Assembly (NCBI GenBank): GCA_016187925.1
Contig: JACPIS010000036.1
Location: 1 to 64,000, forward strand
Length of the DNA stretch: 64,000 bases
From: Opitutia bacterium
GTDB lineage: Bacteria; Verrucomicrobiota; Verrucomicrobiia; Opitutales; Opitutaceae
Direction: 5' to 3'
Below are positions 45,434 through 53,533 of the stretch, piece by piece. The first letter of the stretch is position 1. The number at the start of each line of letters is the position of its first letter. Made by a program: the position numbers and the translations under genes. The notes under the pieces are model-generated. The model saw only the letters and a list, made by a program, of their open reading frames with translations, was not told the DNA's origin and ran no database searches.

Positions 45434-48400
45434 ATGCTGTTCACCCGTTACGCCCGAGTAATCTTCGCACTGCTGCTGATCGGCGGCACCGTCGCCCTCC
45501 GCTGGTCCGCGCTGGACCGCCAGATCTGGAATCTCGACGAGGGTTCCACCATCACCATGGCGCAACAGGTGCTGGACGGACAGGTGCTGTTCCGGGACGT
45601 GGCCGACAACCGCACCCCGCTGGTGCCCTATGTGAAGGCGCTGATCCTCGCGGTCACCGGGAATTGGAACACCTGGGCCATCCACTTCACCCTTGCGCTG
45701 ATGATCGGCCTGACAGCAATTCTGTTGTGGCAGACCTGCCGCAGGCTCGGCCACGAACGCGTGGGTGTGTTCTCGGCGCTCGCTTTCACCGGGTTGGGCA
45801 CAGGACTGATCACAGACGTGGACAGTTTGAGCGCCCACACGGAATGGTTTTTGATTTTCTTCTCGGCCCTTGGTTTCTGGGTCTTCAGCCACGCCCTGAC
45901 TCGGCAGTCCCGCCAAGCAGCCTGCCTGAGCGGGGCGAGCTTCGGCCTCGCCATGCTGGCCAAGCAACCCGGCCTGCTCGATTTCGGCGTCACCGCCATC
46001 GTCGTGCTCCTCCTCTCCCTGGGCCGGGAGATGAGGAGCGCCTGGCGGCTCCTCTCCTTCATGGTGGCCGGGTTCTGCGTGCCGCTGGCTGTCACGTTCG
46101 TTTACTTCCAGGCCAACCATGCACTGGCCGACCTGAAGTTCTACGCGTGGACCTACAACACCCAGTATTACGTGCCCGAAGTCCCGCTCATGATGCGTCT
46201 TGCGGCGATCCGGGTGCCATATCAGCTCTTCACCGAGCGCATGCCTGTCGCCTTCGGTCTGGCGCTGACCGGTCTGCTGGGCTTGCTGTGGCTGGTCATG
46301 GTCCGCGAGCGACGTGAGCCGGCCCGCGCCACGCTGGCCTGGCTCACCTTGGGCTGGGCGGCCAGCGGCCTGCTGTCCACCACGCTGAGCGGCCGGGATT
46401 TTTCCCACTACTCCATCCAGGTCCTGCCGGGAGCCGCTTTGGTGTGTGGCTGGAGCCTGGCCTGGTTGTGGGATCGCGCCGGTCGCGTGCGCTGGATCAG
46501 CCGCGTGGCTGTGGCGGGCGCGTTCCTGAGCCTGGTCGTGCAAGACGTCCGCATGATCGCCGCCGCGGACACAAACGACGGTTACGGCCCCGAACTCGGT
46601 CAGATCATCCAGCGCAATTCCCGGCCGGAAGAACGCATGTTCATCTGGGGTTACATGCCGGAACTGTACGTCTTCGCCCGACGCCTGCCCAGCACACGCT
46701 TCATCTACACCAACTGGATCACCGGTTTCATCCCCTGGACCAACAGCGATTTTCTCAAGGACACTGCCTACGCCATCGTCCCCGGCACGGCCGAGCAGTT
46801 GCGGCAGGATCTCGAGAGGCGCCCTCCGGCCATTGTGGTCGATACCGGCGCATTGCGCACGTACTTAAAATATCCACTGCCCGGGCAAGGTTGGCTTTGG
46901 CAGAAGGTGCTGAGCGAATTCGCCCAGATTGAACCCGCCGCGAGCGGTCGGCTTGGTTTCCGAATCTACCGGCGGGTCACCCGTGTCGCCCCCGGGGCGT
47001 CTTTTCCGGCGAATGTGCCGCTTGATGCCCACCTGCGCCTAGAGCTGCCGACCGAGTCTCGCTCGGAAGACGTCCGAGTAACGGTGCACTACCCCGCCGG
47101 CACCCGCTCGCTTGAACTTTACAAAGACGGAGCGCTTTACCGTCATCTGGAACTGATTTCCACCGAGGCGGGCGCTGTGGTGTTTCATGTCCTGAAAACC
47201 GACTTGTCTCTCGGTCAGCGGCAGTTCCAGGCCCTTGCGCAGGGCACCGACATGACCGCCAGCCACGATATGTCCCTGCAAGTTACCCCGGCGCGACCGA
47301 GCAAATCCACCGGTCCGATGCTGGAATTCGGCGGTTCCCGCTACGCTCCATTGATTGCGACCAATATCGATGGCGTGATGACTCGGGAGCCCGGAGAAGG
47401 CCTGTGGAATGTCCAGGCACCGGCCAGGATAGTCTATGAACGTCCGCCGGGGCTCGTTGGCGTCGAATTCGAATACAAGATGAGCGACGTGCTGGCGGTG
47501 GAACCGCGCCGGTGGCACACCGACGGCATCGATGTCGTCGTGCAATTTGAAGAAAAACGAGGCAAACGCACCGAACTTTACCGCCGCCATCTCGATGCGC
47601 GTTTCAACAAGGCCGATCAGGGCCTGCAGCGCCAACAAGTGATCCTCCCGTCCGACGAACCCGGTCGCGTGACCGTGTGGTTTTCACCCGGAAGCTCCAG
47701 CGACACCTCCTGTGATTGGGTGAAACTCAAGGCAATCCGCGGAATTGGCGTGCCCGTCAGCCTGGCTTTCCGGAATCTACAACTCTTCCCTGCCCGCATC
47801 AGCGCGCCATTCGGTCTGGCCCAAATGCATGTCGGCGATCTCGAGGCCACACTGGCCCACGCGCCATCGGAGATTGAGTTCGAGCTCCGTCCGGGCATGC
47901 GCCGGCTCACGGGTGTTTTCGGGCTGGTATCCTCGGCATGGACCGGCCCCAAGGGTTCGGTTGGCGCCACCTTTGAAATCTGGCACCTGCCTGCGAATGG
48001 AAAACCCAACCGGTTATACCAAGCACAGCTCGATCCCGTCCATGTGGCCAAGGATCGAGAGCGCCAGGCTCTCCTCGTGCCACTGCCCAATCCGGCGGAA
48101 GGCCGCATCCGGCTGATGATCCTCCCCACCCATCCGGAGGACAATTCTTTCAACCACACCTACTGGGCCGCGCTGACCGCCGAGGGATCGCCGCCGGTGA
48201 TCACCCTGCGCGGCTCACCTCTCGAGCCGGAAAAGGTGGTGGCGCGCTTTGGTTACAGTGAAATGGAATATCAACAACGATGGGTTCTATACGCCCACGC
48301 GCCGTCGGAGATAGTCTGCCGTCCATCAGCCGATGTGCGACACCTCACGGGCTCCTTCGGTCTGATTGACCAAGCCTATGCCGGCTCCGATCCCTGCGAG

Positions 48401-48628
48401 GGCGCACGTTTTGTCGTCGAAGGCGAATACGCCAACGGCCAGCGGGTCGAATTGTGGAGCCGCGAGCTCGATCCCCAGAGCCGCCCGGAAGACCGCGGAT
48501 TCATTTCCTTCTCCCTACCGATCCCCCAGGATCATTTCGAGCACTTGGTCTTTCGGACCGACGCCCGCCCGGGGCATGGCTTGAGTCGGGCGTGGACTTT
48601 CTGGCATGATTTGCGATTCAACCTCTGA
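45434..48628 (+). CDS. GT-C membrane glycosyltransferase (type C) with three S modules
   Basis: This is a 1064-residue protein. Residues about 8-380 are polytopic with WNLDEGS in the first loop (D35-E36, the acidic pair of GT39/GT83 enzymes) followed by LFRDVADNRTPLVPY. A soluble segment with ERMFIWGYMPELYVFARR follows, then another beta stretch, then three tandem S-like modules at about 629-770, 789-920 and 933-1064. Copies two and three are clearest (AHAPSEIEFELRPG, AHAPSEIVCRPSAD). ATG 45434 is preferred over TTG 45416. Its membrane half pairs with that of the next gene (49029). It acts in the periplasm by inference; three binding modules suggest multivalent contact with the polymer. Confidence 0.78.
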   Translation: MLFTRYARVIFALLLIGGTVALRWSALDRQIWNLDEGSTITMAQQVLDGQVLFRDVADNRTPLVPYVKALILAVTGNWNTWAIHFTLALMIGLTAILLWQTCRRLGHERVGVFSALAFTGLGTGLITDVDSLSAHTEWFLIFFSALGFWVFSHALTRQSRQAACLSGASFGLAMLAKQPGLLDFGVTAIVVLLLSLGREMRSAWRLLSFMVAGFCVPLAVTFVYFQANHALADLKFYAWTYNTQYYVPEVPLMMRLAAIRVPYQLFTERMPVAFGLALTGLLGLLWLVMVRERREPARATLAWLTLGWAASGLLSTTLSGRDFSHYSIQVLPGAALVCGWSLAWLWDRAGRVRWISRVAVAGAFLSLVVQDVRMIAAADTNDGYGPELGQIIQRNSRPEERMFIWGYMPELYVFARRLPSTRFIYTNWITGFIPWTNSDFLKDTAYAIVPGTAEQLRQDLERRPPAIVVDTGALRTYLKYPLPGQGWLWQKVLSEFAQIEPAASGRLGFRIYRRVTRVAPGASFPANVPLDAHLRLELPTESRSEDVRVTVHYPAGTRSLELYKDGALYRHLELISTEAGAVVFHVLKTDLSLGQRQFQALAQGTDMTASHDMSLQVTPARPSKSTGPMLEFGGSRYAPLIATNIDGVMTREPGEGLWNVQAPARIVYERPPGLVGVEFEYKMSDVLAVEPRRWHTDGIDVVVQFEEKRGKRTELYRRHLDARFNKADQGLQRQQVILPSDEPGRVTVWFSPGSSSDTSCDWVKLKAIRGIGVPVSLAFRNLQLFPARISAPFGLAQMHVGDLEATLAHAPSEIEFELRPGMRRLTGVFGLVSSAWTGPKGSVGATFEIWHLPANGKPNRLYQAQLDPVHVAKDRERQALLVPLPNPAEGRIRLMILPTHPEDNSFNHTYWAALTAEGSPPVITLRGSPLEPEKVVARFGYSEMEYQQRWVLYAHAPSEIVCRPSADVRHLTGSFGLIDQAYAGSDPCEGARFVVEGEYANGQRVELWSRELDPQSRPEDRGFISFSLPIPQDHFEHLVFRTDARPGHGLSRAWTFWHDLRFNL
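47320..47750 (+). repeat. S module copy 1 inside the 45434 gene
   Basis: This is a coding repeat. It has the S-module landmarks HTDGIDV, HLDA, ADQG and a CDWVKL ending. It is the most divergent of the three copies. Confidence 0.5.
47800..48190 (+). repeat. S module copy 2 inside the 45434 gene
   Basis: This is a coding repeat with AHAPSE, GVFGLVSSAW, QLDP and a YWAAL ending. It aligns by eye with copy 3 over its whole length. Confidence 0.6.
48233..48625 (+). repeat. S module copy 3 inside the 45434 gene
   Basis: This is a coding repeat with AHAPSE, GSFGLIDQAY, ELDP, PEDRGF and an AWTFW ending, closing the protein. Confidence 0.6.
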
Positions 48629-49028
48629 TTGCGATGGTGGGTTGCGCGCTTCCGATGGTCGTAAGCATGAATGTGCATATTGGCCGCCAGTTTCTTGCAT
48701 CAAGCAATCCGTTCGGACTGCCTGGCGCTGTAACCGGCATCCACTTCAGATTCCTGCTGACAGCCCGAGCCAAGCGGCTGTTTCATCCGCAGAATCATGT
48801 TGAGCCAGTTCTCGAACTGTAAACCACTAGATGCCGCGCTCCTGCTTGCCGTCCTATGCACGTTCATGTTCGCGTTCCACGCAGTTCTTGTCTGGAAAAT
48901 CATTATATCAACCGTCGCTATGGTGGGAATCCAACGAAGAGCCACGACTGGTTTTCCTCCTCCCGCCCGAACGGCAGCATGGCAAGGACTGGACCTTCTA
49001 GTCCGAACCTAAGATGGAATAATCCGTG
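48629..49028. other. 400-base region between two type C membrane GT genes
   Basis: No supported gene lies here. A 71-codon frame at 48797-49012 has one hydrophobic stretch (LLLAVLCTFMFAFHAVLVW) and an ATG, but no Shine-Dalgarno and no known family; I rate it unlikely. The composition is less GC-rich than the genes on either side. No clear promoter was seen. Confidence 0.5.
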
Positions 49029-51122
49029 ATGCACCGCCTCCCACGCTGGATCGGACTGCTGTTGTTGCCGGTGTTGCTGACGGCGCTCGCCCTCTGGCTG
49101 CGCTGGTCAACGTTCGGCTTCAGCCTCTGGAATGTCGACGAGTCCATCCACGCCGCCGCCGCCCGGACGATCCTCGAAGGTGGCGTTCTGTATCGCGACG
49201 CCGTCGATATCCGCCATCCCCTCAGCTATTATGCCGTCGCGGCAGTATTCGCGGTGTTCGGGAAAAACAATCTGTGGGCCGTCCGCGCCCTGGCCGCGCT
49301 GCTCGTCGCCGGCACGGGCTGGTTTCTCTTTCTCGCCGGGCGCAAGCTGCGTCATGCCTTCGCGGGTGCAGCCGCCGGTGCGCTCTATGTGCTGCTGGCC
49401 ACCGGAGCCCTCACCCAATCCGATGCCAACGCTTCAAACACGGAGTGGTATGTCGCCTTCTTCTCCAGTGCGGCCACGGCGGTTTTTCTCATGGGTGGGG
49501 CCAGGCCAGGCATGTGGCGGCTGTTTGCGACCGGCCTGCTCTCCGCCTGCGCCTTTCTTTCGAAGCAGCCCGCGCTGCTCGAGATCGCCGCACCCTTGGC
49601 CATGTTGCTCTACTCCGGCTGGCGGCAGGCCCTTCCTGCCCGCACCGTGCTGCTCCAAATGGCCGCCGTGGCCGTAGGCTGGCTGACACCGGTACTCCTC
49701 GCCGTCGGCTACTTCGCCGCGCATGGCGCGCTGCGCGACGCCATATTTTACACCTGGATCTACAATCTCACCTACTACGGCCCGGAAATCGCCACCGCCG
49801 ACCGCTTCACCGCGCTGTTCGGGCCGTTCAAACTGATCGGAACCACGCAGCCGTGCCTGCTCGGACTCTGGGCAACGGGCGCACTCGTCACGCTGCACCG
49901 GTTGCTGCAGCGCACGCCCACGCCGGCGGAGACGGCCACGAACCCTGGCATGGTTTTCGTGACGGTCGCCTCGCTGGCCGCCCTCGCCGGAGCGGCCTCC
50001 AGCGGGCGCAGTTTCGACCACTACACGGTGCAATTCCTGGCCCCGTTCTGCCTCGGAGCGGGCTTGGTGCTCGCGCAACTCGGCGGTTGGGTCCGGTCGG
50101 TTTCGACCCGCGGGCTGCTCCGCCTTGGTGCGGCGCTGCTGTTGCTGCTCACGTCATATCAGGCGGTTTCCTCCGCCGTCACGGGCCGAGGGCGTACGCT
50201 GTCAGAGGATCCCTCACACCGCATCGCGGATTACATCCGGGAGCACACCAAGCCCAATGACCGTATTTTCGTCTGGGGCTTCCATGCCGATATTTATCTC
50301 TACGCGAACCGCCGGCCCGCCAGCCGTTACGTCTTCACCACGTTCCAGACCGGCATGATTCCCTGGACCAATGTCGCGCCCCACATCGACACCCACTATG
50401 CCATCGTGCCGGGGACCATGGAAAAACTACTCGCCGATCTGACGGCCCGGCCACCGCGATACATTGTGGATTGCAGCGCCGGCCCCAACCGCTCGTGGCA
50501 GAAATATCCGATCGACAACTACCCTCTCCTGCTCGCGTTCGTGCGGGCGCGCTACCGGCAGGTGGAATCGTATCAATTCGTGCCTCAGGGGTTCCGGTTG
50601 TACCAGATGCGGGATCCCGGCGACACCACGGAAGATACCGCCGAAGTTTCGTTGCCGGCCGATGTGGCGGCGTCACTAAAGCTGCCCATGCTGGGCACAC
50701 CACTGGTCCCCCTCCGCGCGAGCGCACCGCATGGGGGGAACCTGACCACCGTGGGCGGGCGCCGCGAGTATTTCGCCCACGCCCCTTCTTCAATTGTGTA
50801 TCGCCTGCCGGCGAATGTCACCACCCTGCACGGCGGCTTCGGTATCCGGGCGGACGCCTACGGTCCGGAAAATCGCGGCCCGACCGACGGCGCGGAATTC
50901 ATCATCCGTTGGCGCCGGGACGGCGGGACCGAACAGGCCCTCTTGCGCCGATTGCTGCGTCCGCGAGAAGTGCAGGCCGACCGCGGCATCCAGTCGTTCC
51001 AAATCAATCTCCCACCACATCAAGGCGGCGAGTTGGAATTGGTGATCGGCACCGGGCTTTACGAGAATTCCGCCAGCGACTGGACCTTCTGGAGCGACCT
51101 CGTGTTGGAAAAATCCCCCTAG
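49029..51122 (+). CDS. GT-C membrane glycosyltransferase (type C) with one S module
   Basis: This is a 697-residue tandem relative of the gene at 45434. LWNVDES in the first loop gives D37-E38, followed by LYRDAVDIRHPLSYY. About ten spans follow to residue 390, then DRIFVWGFHADIYLYANRR, which matches the same soluble segment of the neighbour. One C-terminal S module (AHAPSS, PTDGAEF, LLRP, ADRG, DWTFW) ends the protein. ATG 49029 directly follows an in-frame GTG at 49026; either could start. It is a GT39/GT83-like periplasmic sugar transferase by family resemblance; substrate unknown. Confidence 0.8.
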   Translation: MHRLPRWIGLLLLPVLLTALALWLRWSTFGFSLWNVDESIHAAAARTILEGGVLYRDAVDIRHPLSYYAVAAVFAVFGKNNLWAVRALAALLVAGTGWFLFLAGRKLRHAFAGAAAGALYVLLATGALTQSDANASNTEWYVAFFSSAATAVFLMGGARPGMWRLFATGLLSACAFLSKQPALLEIAAPLAMLLYSGWRQALPARTVLLQMAAVAVGWLTPVLLAVGYFAAHGALRDAIFYTWIYNLTYYGPEIATADRFTALFGPFKLIGTTQPCLLGLWATGALVTLHRLLQRTPTPAETATNPGMVFVTVASLAALAGAASSGRSFDHYTVQFLAPFCLGAGLVLAQLGGWVRSVSTRGLLRLGAALLLLLTSYQAVSSAVTGRGRTLSEDPSHRIADYIREHTKPNDRIFVWGFHADIYLYANRRPASRYVFTTFQTGMIPWTNVAPHIDTHYAIVPGTMEKLLADLTARPPRYIVDCSAGPNRSWQKYPIDNYPLLLAFVRARYRQVESYQFVPQGFRLYQMRDPGDTTEDTAEVSLPADVAASLKLPMLGTPLVPLRASAPHGGNLTTVGGRREYFAHAPSSIVYRLPANVTTLHGGFGIRADAYGPENRGPTDGAEFIIRWRRDGGTEQALLRRLLRPREVQADRGIQSFQINLPPHQGGELELVIGTGLYENSASDWTFWSDLVLEKSP

Positions 51123-51161
51123 ACGTGCTCCCCGCCCTTTTCTAGTGAACTGAAGTTATCC

Positions 51162-53519
51162 ATGGATTCCGTCCCACTCCCACCCGCCAAGGCCACACCG
51201 CTCGATTGGATTTTCCGTATCCTGGGCTTCACCGCCATGATTGCGGTCTCCTTCTGCCTTCCGCTCTTTCCCGCGATGGAGCTGGACTCCTCGTGGCGCA
51301 TGGCGCTGGGCAGGTTCTTCATGGAAGGCCGCCAATTCGGCACGGATATTGTCTTCACGTACGGCCCGCTGGGCTGGGCCATGGGCAAGACCTACTGGGG
51401 TGATCACTGGTCCATCCTGATCGGCTGGCACGTGGTGCAGGCAGTGGTGTTCACCACCATCGTCTTTTGGCACGCTTACCGGCTGACCGGCTACGCGCGA
51501 ATTTTCTGTTTCGTCTTCTTCTATCTCTTCGGCCTTTCGTACCAGGATGCGGCGCACCAGATCATCATGGCGTACGCCGGATTGGAATTGATCCGGCGCG
51601 CGGGCATGCCCTGGCGATGGAGTTCCGCCGCGCTTCTCGCGCTCCTCGCCATCCTCTCGTTGGTCAAGTTCACCAATCTCCTGCTCGGCTTCTTCCTTGT
51701 GTTGCTCGGCGGCGGCTTGGCTCTGTGGAAGACCCGGCGTGCCTCCGGGTTGGTGGTGCCCGGCCTGTTTCTCGGCCTGTTCCTCCTTGGGTGGATGCTC
51801 TGCGGCCAGCATGTGGGCAACCTGCCGGCATACTTCCGCAGCTCGTGGGAGATCAGCCAAGGCTACCAGGATGCCATGGGGCTGTCCTGCCCGTCGAACC
51901 AGCTCTATCTCGGCCTCACCGTCGCAGGCCTGATGATCGCCTATCTGCTCGTCAACCTCGCGACCAGTCCCGACCGCGAACGCGGCACCGCCCTCACCCT
52001 CGGCGCCCTGGCCCTGCTCTATCTCAATTGGAAACACGGCTTCATCCGCGCGGACGGCCACCAGATCGGTTTTCACTACGCTGCCCTCAGCCTTGTCGTC
52101 GCCTCCCCCATGCTGCTGGAGGACGGCCCTCGCCTGCGCCTCCCCAAGAACCTGCTCCTCGCCGCGGCCGGATTGGTTGCACTCGTCAGCCTGGACACTG
52201 TGCTGCCCGGCCTCGTGCGCGGCGCCATCGGAGGGGCCCAGAACAATCTCAATCGCAACGTCGCCTTCGCACTCGGCCAGGCTTATACGCCCAAAGTCTA
52301 CGCCGGGAAGATGGAAGCCGAGCGCAACAACGTGGACCTCCGCAAGACCAAGTCCGCGGCCGGCCATGCCTCGCTCGACGTGCTCGGCTTCGAGCAGGCG
52401 GTGGCCCTCTACAATGGTTTCAATTACCAGCCTCGCCCCGTTTTCCAGGGCTACTCCGCCTACACGCCGTATCTCTCGCGTCTGAACTACGATTACTATG
52501 CCTCGGATCGCGCCCCGGAGTTCGTGCTCTTCAAGCTGCAGACCCTCGACGGCCGGCTCGCCACGATGGACGACCCCCATGTACTGCGACTGCTGATCCA
52601 GCGCTACACTTACCTGTTCTCCGAACAGGGCTTCGCTCTCTGGCGACGCAAGCCCGGCCCCTTCGACGCCGCGGCCTTCGAGCCCAAGCCCACCCGCTCC
52701 TCCACGCACCGGCTCGGCGAAACGATCAGACTCGCCGACCTGGCCGATCCCAACGTCTGGGTCGAGATCGACTATCATTTCAGCCTGCTCGGCAAGCTGC
52801 GCCGGTTCTTCTTCCGGCCACCGTTGGTCAACCTGCGCATCACCGACGACAAGGGCGCGGAGTCCGTCCACCGCCTGCCCCAGCCCATCGGTCGCGCCGG
52901 CTTCATGCTCAGCCCGGTGGTCAACGACATCCTGGACTACATGCGCGCCGCCGGCGGCGTTCCGACGCGACGCGCCCGCAGCATTCGCATCGAAACCGCC
53001 CCGCAGGATCGCGACTGCGTGCAGGACGAGTTCACGGTATCCTTTTACTCCCTGCCACCCTCCGATGCCGGCAAGGATTATTTCAAGAATGCCGACAAGG
53101 CCAAGTTCCACATGTTCATGGAAACGCCCATCTCCTACGAGGCGCTGAACCCGCCAAACGAGGATGCCATCGACAAGCATCCGGTGATGATCATGCACGC
53201 TCCCAGCCAGATGGTCTTCGAGGTGCCCGCCGGCGCCACCATGATGCAGGGTGATTTCGGCTTCGTCCCGGGAGCCTATTCGAACGGCGGCCGCACCAAT
53301 GGCGCCCAGTTCACCATCTATTGGAGCGACGGCAACGACCGCATGGTGCTGCACGAACGCTACCTCGATCCCGTCACCCGGCTGAACGACCGCGGCCTGC
53401 AGCACTTCTCCGCCAGGCTCCCCAAGGGCAAGGGCACTGTCATCTGCCGCATCGATCCCGGCGAGAACAACGAATACGCCTTCGACTGGACCGGTTGGAC
53501 CGGCATCGAGTTCAAGTGA
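51162..53519 (+). CDS. Polytopic membrane protein (GT-C-like) with S module
   Basis: This is a 785-residue protein. About ten or eleven spans lie in residues 15-355. The first loop holds MELDSSWRMALGRFF, then GRQFGTDIVFTYGPLGW, a motif I have seen in unassigned bacterial membrane proteins thought to be GT-C-like. A soluble region follows, and an S module closes the protein at about 650-785 (MHAPSQM, GFVPGAY, RTNGAQF, YLDP, DRG, DWTGW). There is no EFRQ and no D-E pair, so catalytic activity is less certain than for its neighbours. Its stop overlaps an alternative GTG start of the next gene (GTGA), consistent with a shared transcript. Confidence 0.72.
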   Translation: MDSVPLPPAKATPLDWIFRILGFTAMIAVSFCLPLFPAMELDSSWRMALGRFFMEGRQFGTDIVFTYGPLGWAMGKTYWGDHWSILIGWHVVQAVVFTTIVFWHAYRLTGYARIFCFVFFYLFGLSYQDAAHQIIMAYAGLELIRRAGMPWRWSSAALLALLAILSLVKFTNLLLGFFLVLLGGGLALWKTRRASGLVVPGLFLGLFLLGWMLCGQHVGNLPAYFRSSWEISQGYQDAMGLSCPSNQLYLGLTVAGLMIAYLLVNLATSPDRERGTALTLGALALLYLNWKHGFIRADGHQIGFHYAALSLVVASPMLLEDGPRLRLPKNLLLAAAGLVALVSLDTVLPGLVRGAIGGAQNNLNRNVAFALGQAYTPKVYAGKMEAERNNVDLRKTKSAAGHASLDVLGFEQAVALYNGFNYQPRPVFQGYSAYTPYLSRLNYDYYASDRAPEFVLFKLQTLDGRLATMDDPHVLRLLIQRYTYLFSEQGFALWRRKPGPFDAAAFEPKPTRSSTHRLGETIRLADLADPNVWVEIDYHFSLLGKLRRFFFRPPLVNLRITDDKGAESVHRLPQPIGRAGFMLSPVVNDILDYMRAAGGVPTRRARSIRIETAPQDRDCVQDEFTVSFYSLPPSDAGKDYFKNADKAKFHMFMETPISYEALNPPNEDAIDKHPVMIMHAPSQMVFEVPAGATMMQGDFGFVPGAYSNGGRTNGAQFTIYWSDGNDRMVLHERYLDPVTRLNDRGLQHFSARLPKGKGTVICRIDPGENNEYAFDWTGWTGIEFK

Positions 53520-53533
53520 GCCGCCCCTCTCAG

